Shown one piece after another: positions 57,745-64,000 of a stretch of DNA of 64,000 bases. The DNA comes from Hibiscus mutabilis (lineage: Eukaryota > Streptophyta > Magnoliopsida > Malvales > Malvaceae), in contig CM033721.1 of the NCBI GenBank assembly GCA_019671005.1, forward strand, positions 51,936,864 to 52,000,863, given 5' to 3'. The position numbers and the translations under genes are program-made. The notes beneath the pieces are model-generated. The model searched no databases. It was not told the origin of the DNA and saw nothing but the letters and a program-made list of their open reading frames with translations. The stretch's first letter is position 1. Every line of letters begins with the position of its first letter.

Positions 57745-58129
57745 TGAAATCAGAGTGCAATCGTCAAAGTTGATACTTTTGAGGGAGTGAGAGCATTACC
57801 ATCTATACCGATCATTTACCTAGAATATTTGTGAAGCCATAATAATTTGTGCAACTCAAATGTTTGGACTAAAAATATACTAAAATCTATTTTAAAGGAT
57901 TGAAAAACAACACAATTAACATGTCAAATAATATTTCAATTGTCGTAAAAAAACAAACAATATAGAAAGAACTAAAAAGAAAATTAAAAAGTTTTAGAAA
58001 ATAAGAACAAACACCTACAAAATCTAAATAACATGCAATATTAAAATTTTCAAATTAAAAGAAGTATAAAAATAACATACAGTGAAATCTGAGGATAAAA
58101 AGACAAGTCTTGCTTCACTTGAATTGTAA

Positions 58130-58603
58130 TTTTTTTTATTTGATCGCTTCTTGATGGACGACAATTATATATATATATATAATTTTTTATAAAATTTTAA
58201 GATAAATTAATATGAATTACTTTAAATTTGATTATGATCCAATTCAAACTCAATTATATATATATATATATATCACCTTTCATAACTATCCTAAGACAAC
58301 TCAATATGAATCACCTTAAATTTGACTTAGATCCAAACTGATATTTTTAAAATATTTATATATTTGATATGACTAATCTCAAACTAATTATATTTTTTAA
58401 AAAATATTTTTAATAATATTTATAATAACATGTTATAAAATCTATTGGGGTTGGTGGGGATGATGCGGGGTAGGTGGGGATGATGTGGGGCGGGTATAAA
58501 GTCATATTCATGACTGTCCCACCACCCACGGCGAATCTAGATTTTATCTCCATCCCCGCTCCGCGATCCGCAAAATCTGTAACCATCCCCACTGACATCC
58601 CTA
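58130..58603 (-). repeat. hAT subterminal region with G-rich runs
   Basis: The + strand at 58445-58495 carries seven runs of three or four Gs (GGTGGGGATGATGCGGGG and repeats), and the complementary C-rich motif recurs near the TIR. AT-rich repeats containing TATATATA lie at 58165-58275. These subterminal repeats are where hAT transposases usually bind. Confidence 0.6.
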
Positions 58604-58611
58604 CTTTTAGC

Positions 58612-60060
58612 CTTTATATGTTTGAATCCTAATTTTGGTTTTGAGTTTTTGATATATCTAAAAAATTTGACCCGTGATTCACTTGAATAATATTTGATTT
58701 CGACTCGAATATAATAACCTGAAGATGATTTGAAATAACAAAATTGAATTAATTTTTAATCGAACCGAAGACAACCCAAATCGAAGGCAACCTGAATCAA
58801 AAGTAACCTAAATTTATTTTACTCAAACGCGGTTGGACCAAACTAAATTTTATGAAATTATCACAGGTTAATTTATAATAATATATATGAAATTGCTACA
58901 TAAAAAATTTGATTTTTCGAGTTGAAACGAGGTTTGCAACAGTAGCGTTTATTCATATTTAATAATTGAAGTCTTCCATTGAAAACCAAAAAAAATCTAG
59001 ATGATAATTAACAAACAAAAAGATGTGTTTTTACAAGAATATATATATACTTCGATTGGACTCATACTCAATTCAACCGGAAGATCCAAACGTTGACTTG
59101 AATAAATAAAAAACACATCGATTTCCTATTGACTCGATATCGACCTGACCAAAAAATATCTGACTCAATATCAACCGACTTGATATTGACCCGATTCGAT
59201 ATTAACCCGCCCGAATTACTATAGAGTCGAACTAAAATCAAACCAAACTTGATCCGACTCGCACTGAACCTAAACCGAACAAAGTCAAACCCAATATTAT
59301 TTGACCCGAACGACTCATTGCCGTGTCTTATTTTTGATGAATAATTGAGATTGATACCCTAATTATTTAATACTATTGATATATTCGATATCTAATTTAT
59401 GGTTGTATTTAAGTTAGTATTATATAATTCATTATATGTAATTGAATTTATTTAAAAAAAGTTTATTTACTCTCTAAAATAGTTTTCTAGTTTTTCTTCA
59501 AAACTACTGTCTTAGACGACGACTTAGTGTTGTCGCCTTTTTTATATTTATTTTTTATTTAGATCCAAAAAAATACCATCTTTGTTTTTATTTATTTCTT
59601 TTCACATATATTAAAGCATTTTAATAAGATCTACTAATTGACCTAGTGACTAAGGATGTTCATATTATCTTATCTTATAAGTATTTGAATCACACTATAA
59701 GAATATAAGTATCTCTATTTCATAAAAGAACATTTTGTTTGTATTCGCCTTTTAGTACGCTCATTTTAAATATGTTTATTAATGTTGTCTATCGTGATTA
59801 TATTAAAAAGTAAAAAAGAAAAGAAAGTTTGATTGAAAATGGAAAATACAGAGGGTGATGCATGATACAACTTGAATGGAGTAAAATACTCATTTTCATA
59901 AGTAAAATGCTATTTTTTATAATAATAAAAATACAACAAAAGAACACATCAATGAAAAAAATTTAAATGAAAAAATTGATTAAAAAAAAGTTATAGATGA
60001 AATAAAAGGTAAAAGAAGACTATATTTATGGCTAATCCTTTCTTTCTTTTGTTTTAAATG
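58612..60060. other. Unassigned AT-rich DNA with degenerate GACTCGATATTGACC-type repeats
   Basis: No coding sequence is visible. From about 58660 to 58830 and 59090 to 59330 short words such as GACTCGA, ACCCGA, CCGAA and GATATTGACC recur irregularly. The remainder is A/T-rich with homopolymer runs. A similar style of repeats (GGTTCAGGTC, TTCAAGTTCA) fills intron 17 of the host gene (29280-29600). Confidence 0.45.
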
Positions 60061-61286
60061 TGTTGAGTTGATCAATTGATGGCAAATCACTAAGCGGGGG
60101 TGAATTGATAGTTAAAAAAAATGAAGGGTGCAAAAAGAAAATTGGAAATTGGAGACACAAGAATTTTAGAGTGGTTCAAGCTTCGAACAAGCTCTACATC
60201 CACTACCCCAGACCCTACTGAGGATTTCAACAATTCATTAACTATAATTCTTCCCCTTTTTTCGGCTTAGGAGGAAACAGTTACAAACGATCAATCTTTC
60301 TACACAAAGATTGATCCACTTCACTCTTTACAAAGAGAAATAGGCAAACGATAAATAACCTCTCAAATAGGTGGATTTTTGCCCAATTACAATATATCAC
60401 ACTCTCCAAATTGACAAAAGATAAAACAATGAAAATACACTCAATTGGGGTTACAAGTATTTGACTCTTTAGCTCAATAAGGTTTGGATATGTGTTTGGA
60501 TGTTGCAAATAAGTTCAATAGTTGTTGCTGAGGCTTTGGAGACTTGCTTTTATACCTTCTCATTGACTTCTAGCCGTTTGGGTGGTTGAAATCATCAATA
60601 TAGCCATTGGCTCCTCTTTTTCCCACCATAAATGCACTTCTTCAACTACCCGTATCGGTACACGAACAGCCGTATCGATACCTGTCTCAAAATAGAAAGA
60701 GCCTTTGTGTACAATTTATGCAGGGGCGTATCGACACTGGCAAGGTCGTATCGATGCAATTTTGCTCACTTGGGCTACTGTCTGAACCTGTATCGGTATG
60801 CCTTGAAGGTGTATCAATACGGGTTAACTGAATTTTAAAAACGCATGTTCCCAATAACTGATAAGGCAACGTTCGAATCATAAATGAAAATTTTCAACAA
60901 TCGTATCGATACACCAGTAGCCGTATCGGTACGCTATTTTTAACTCTTAAACCCAGTATGAAGGCAGTACCGAAACAAATGGAACCGTATCGAAACGCCT
61001 GAGTAAAATACTTAGCCCATATAAAGGCTACTCAAACGTTTTGATACGGATGGAACTGTATCGAAACAGATGCTTACAGTGGCCTTTTTCGATATGGCTG
61101 GGCGTAAAACTTGAATTTAGCTTAAAAACATTTAGAAAAATTTATAGGGTTTAAGCTTTTGACTTTGAAAAAATTTGTATTTGAAAAATCATTGTTAATT
61201 GTGAGTCTTTGAGATACTTAAAAATTTATATTCTTTTTCAAATAAGTCCTCATTTTTTTATATCAAAATTAAACTTTGGTTTTACT
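60061..61286 (-). repeat. Sirevirus copy 2, 3' LTR
   Basis: It matches 25035-26285 in inverse orientation. Its first base on the - strand is A where copy 1 has T (AGTAAAACC against TGTAAAACC). About 13 variants of GTATCGATACG lie at 60650-61100, including perfect CGTATCGATAC at 60902-60912. Short open frames across it are chance. Confidence 0.87.
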
Positions 61287-61621
61287 ATCTCTCCATTTTT
61301 GATATAACAAAACTAAGTTAAATTTTTAAGTCTTTGTGAAAAGCTCCCCTTACTTTAAGATAGGTTTCAAAAACGTTTTTTAAAAATTTAAGCTCTTTCT
61401 TCTCCCCCTTTTTGTTAGATCAAAATCAATGATATTAAAGGATAATTCAAAGCAACATACTTATCATAATTCAAAGCAACATACTTATCATTGAAAGTTC
61501 AAAGCAACATAATCCAAATCCAACTTAAAACAAACTAAAATCAAAGAATAGGTTCATAGAGTAAATAACATAGGTGCATAAAAATAAAAAAACCTAGTAT
61601 GATATGCAATGCAATGTATGT
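61287..61621 (-). other. Sirevirus copy 2, 3' UTR and purine tracts
   Basis: The complement contains AACAAAAAGGGGGAGAAG near 61395 and ATCAAAAATGGAGAGAT next to the LTR. The second, polypurine-tract equivalent is interrupted by a T compared with copy 1. A 24-base stretch beginning AATTCAAAGCAACATA is tandemly repeated near 61450-61500. Confidence 0.65.
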
Positions 61622-62782
61622 CTATGGAGCATCCTCATCATCCTCGTCCTCTTGATCTTCATCTTCGTCATGGGTTTGAGTAGCTTGAGATTGTCTCCAT
61701 TCTCCATGGAAAGCTGTAAGAGATATGTCCATCAAACCTTGTTGGCTTTCAATGGCTTAAACTCGATCCTCCAAGGAAGTAAATCGATTATCAATGGCCG
61801 CAAACCCTTTATTCATGGTTGTCTTCAATGAAGTGAATTCCTCATTGAGATAAGCCATGAGAGCATCCATAGCCGGTGGAGCTACCGGAGCTTGAGGGGC
61901 GGCTTGTGGATGAGCTTCTGGTTCTTTAGGGATTGCATCATATAGAAGCTCAGCGGGACGTAGCCACTCACTACTGAAATAGTGAAACTTGGCATGAACT
62001 AGAGAGCGCTCGTCAATGGGATCAATAAGAGGCTCGGGAAAGTCTTGCAAGTAATCGATCTCCAATTGAGTAAACAAGTAACTCAAAGTTGTCCCATAAG
62101 TGAATGATGAAACTAGAGGGGTGTGTCGATGTTGGATGAGGTAAACTAGCTCTGCGAACATTATTTGAGCAAGATTGGGCTGCTTCTTGTCATGAAAACA
62201 TCTTATCCAAAAGTCATCCACTTGTCGGATAGTAGAAAACTTACCATCGGATGGCTGAAACCACCAAGTGATCATGAGATACAAGAAGCGATCATGAGCA
62301 TCAAGAATTGTGACAGAACCGCCAAGAACATGTCCCAAGGAGTCTTCATCGTCGATTCCCTCATCTTCGAACCCAAAGACATTAACTAGAGTTTGAACAT
62401 CAATACGAAATTTCTTCCCCATTAAAAATGACTCAATAGCAATGACCTTAGAACGGTCTTGATTGGGGATGCACCAGGCATTAGCAAAAAAGATCAAAAC
62501 AAGGTTACGGTACAAAAACCTGGGGATAGTCAAAAATGGAATAAAGCTCCAACGTCTCAAAAGATGAAGATATTTGAACTTGAAACGTTCAGGGTCTAAG
62601 AAATGAACATATGTTACTCTTTCGCGACGAATTTTGTAGTTTTGGTATTGCTTGAAGTTATTTAAAGCCCCTGTGGTTGGAAAAATCTTTTGATAGATGA
62701 CACTAAGGTTGGGACGTGCCGAATTGTCTTCGGTTGAAGACTCGCCAACCTCGCTTGTTCTAGCTCTTTTTCTTGGTGCCAT
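61622..62782 (-). pseudogene. Sirevirus extra ORF, near intact (one in-frame TAA)
   Basis: I chose the ATG at 62782-62780 (MAPRKRARTSEVGE) because it matches the ATG of copy 1 at 4091. An in-frame upstream ATG at 62866 gives an unrelated extension. The protein has a basic, nuclear-signal-like head, a conserved body (LNNFKQYQNYKIRRERV, KVIAIESFLMGKKF, DAHDRFLYLMITWWFQPSDG, FTYGTTLSYLFTQLEIDY, PLIDPIDERSLVHAKFHYFS), a proline/alanine linker and a coiled-coil-like tail (LMAYLNEEFTSLKTTMNKGF). A TAA at 61754-61756 is the only break seen. After it the frame continues 43 codons to an acidic end (DEDEDQEDEDDEDAP) and TAG at 61622-61624. There is no signal peptide or membrane helix, so it is not Env-like. 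The family (putative plant transposon protein domain) has no known function. Confidence 0.8.
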
Positions 62783-63396
62783 AGATAATCTGAAAAACAA
62801 TTTAGGCACAAAACATATGTATGCATAAATCATCAAATTCAATCCAATATGTAATCCAAAATTCAAGTTATTAATGAAAAACTATATAATATAATTTTAG
62901 AAAGATTTTGGCAAAAAGAAATATGGAAAAATATATTTAAAAATATACGGTATAATTTTTATATTCGAATAAAAAAATTCAGATTTTAAATGAATTTTTG
63001 CAAAAACTTTAAAACCCATACTATATGTATACTTTTTGTACAAAAAAATAGTTAAAAACGGTATACGAAACTAAACGAAAAAAAGAAAAAGAAAGAGTTT
63101 ATACCATGATTTGAGGAAATTGGAAGAATGGATGAATGATAATGCACCAATTTGATGAGAGATCTTAGACTTGTTTTGTTGAACAAAAACCCTCAAAATT
63201 TTGTGTGAAAAATAAGAGGATATACACTTGTGCCGAGGAATGCAATCTGGGTTGAGTTAAGAATGGTGTATCGAAACACCTTCACCTGTTTCGATATGAA
63301 TAACCCAGAAAATGCATTTTGGGCACAAGTTGCTCAAAAGTTCGATCTTATTCGAACCGAAATGCATGTGTATGATGTATGAACAACATAAATAAG
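62783..63396 (-). other. Spacer between pol and extra ORF, copy 2
   Basis: AT-rich and non-coding, like 3113-4090 in copy 1 but shorter. It contains GTATCGAAACACC and GTTTCGATATG words at 63270-63300, and the complement of AGGGGGAGTATGCATC at about 63404-63419 sits at its pol end. Confidence 0.65.
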
Positions 63397-64000
63397 CTAA
63401 GATAGATGCATACTCCCCCTAGCAACAAACATAGATGCATCAAGAAGCAAAATCACAAAAACATGACCATCAGTCAAATTCAAGCAAATTTTTGGCACTA
63501 AAGGGCTCTCTCTCCTAAGAGTCCAAAAATGCTCTTTGTCTAATGGTTTAGTAAATATGTCCGCTAATTGGTTCAAGGTATCAGCATACTCTAGAACTAC
63601 ATCATTTTTCAAAACATGATCTCTAATGAAATGATGCCTTATTTCTTTGTGTTTGGTTCTAGAATGTTGGATGAGATTCTTAGTGAAACAAATGGCACTA
63701 GTGTTGTCACACTTAAGGGGTATGATATCTACTTCAACACCATAGTCTAAGAGTTATTGCTTCATCCAAAGGACTTGAGCACAACAACTCCCTAAGGATA
63801 TGTACTCCGCTTCGGTGGTAGATAAGGCTATGCTATTTTGTTTCTTAGAGAACCAAGATACGAGCATACTACCTAGGAATTGGCATATTTCGAAGGTACT
63901 TTTCCTATCTATCTTACATCCCCCATAATCTACATCCGAGAAGGCATGAAGATCAAAGGAGGAATCTCTAGGATACCAAAGACCTAAACTAGGTGTATCT
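63397..64000 (-). pseudogene. Sirevirus copy 2 pol, RNase H end
   Basis: The - strand reads KKQNSIALSTTEAEY (about 63845-63800), CDNTSAICFTKNLIQHSRTK and HFIRDHVLKNDVVLEYADTL, then ADIFTKPLD. A TAA at 63754-63756 interrupts it. The stop that ends copy 1 after KPLD is absent here and the frame runs on to a stop at 63397. The rest of pol lies beyond the window. Confidence 0.85.

Larger units (their letters stand above)
37140..58603 (-). mobile_element. hAT element (RICESLEEPER-like) split by a Tat/Ogre insertion
   Basis: The left end (37140-37158, TAGGATGTCAATTGGGCAG) continues at 55131 after removal of the inserted gypsy element and one GGCAG duplication. The right end is 58603, whose complement starts TAGGGATGTCAGTGGGGATG. 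The two termini match as an imperfect inverted repeat (TAGG-ATGTCA). Eight-base flanks CTTTAAGC (37132-37139) and CTTTTAGC (58604-58611) differ at one base and fit a hAT target duplication. The element is about 3.5 kb without the insert and carries a decayed transposase on the - strand. Confidence 0.88.
60061..64000 (-). mobile_element. Sirevirus-type copia element, copy 2 (5' part outside window)
   Basis: Same family as copy 1, on the opposite strand: LTR (60061-61286), 3' UTR, extra ORF, spacer and the end of pol. The + strand LTR starts TGTTGAGTTGATCAATTG, so the element ends ...CAACTCAACA. The flanking five bases are AAATG, but the partner flank lies outside the window. Confidence 0.88.

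Overview
This is a repeat-dense nuclear window from a flowering plant, most likely a eudicot. It holds one multi-exon host gene with GT-AG introns inside a stack of nested LTR retrotransposons and hAT transposons. The ORF1 upstream of gag in the largest element (DUF7745-like) and its gag wording resemble elements I know as abundant in cotton and cacao relatives. Malvaceae is therefore a reasonable but unproven guess.

Left block (1-26285): a Ty1/copia Sirevirus-type element on the + strand, cut by the left edge. Its decayed pol (protease, integrase, RT, RNase H) is followed by a spacer, an extra non-Env ORF and a 3' LTR (25035-26285). The extra ORF is split by two later insertions about 0.4 kb apart in the original sequence. 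One is an Athila-type gypsy element on the - strand (4806-13822, TSD CACTG/CACCG, tRNA-Asp primer site, RT domain deleted). The other is a Tekay/Del-type chromovirus on the + strand (14242-24569, TSD GTGAT, tRNA-Met primer site, chromodomain).

Middle (26286-37139): host DNA with one apparently functional gene on the - strand (29092-35802). It has 18 coding exons that join in frame into an 808-residue protein with TPL-binding/Jas-like segments, two PHD-type fingers and a GNAT acetyltransferase fold, the IDM1/ROS4-like nuclear regulator architecture. Downstream of it lies an internally deleted hAT copy (27045-28051), itself apparently inside a second inverted-repeat element.

Right block (37140-64000): a hAT element (37140-58603, TSD CTTTAAGC/CTTTTAGC) was hit 19 bp from one end by an 18-kb Tat/Ogre-type gypsy element on the - strand (37159-55125, TSD GGCAG, 3,089-bp LTRs, tRNA-Arg primer site, archaeal-type second RNase H). 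After 1.4 kb of AT-rich DNA, a second Sirevirus copy on the - strand (60061 to beyond 64000) carries a nearly intact extra ORF.

The most unusual signal is a set of short palindromic words repeated inside the elements. CGTATCGATACG and close variants recur about a dozen times in the LTRs of both the Sirevirus (copia) and the Tekay (gypsy) elements, although the sequence around them differs. The Athila element has its own word, TTGCC-NN-GGCAA, in its LTRs and in every variable linker of its polyprotein, where it is read as [L/M]PRQ. Apart from the host gene, no open frame in the window looks functional.
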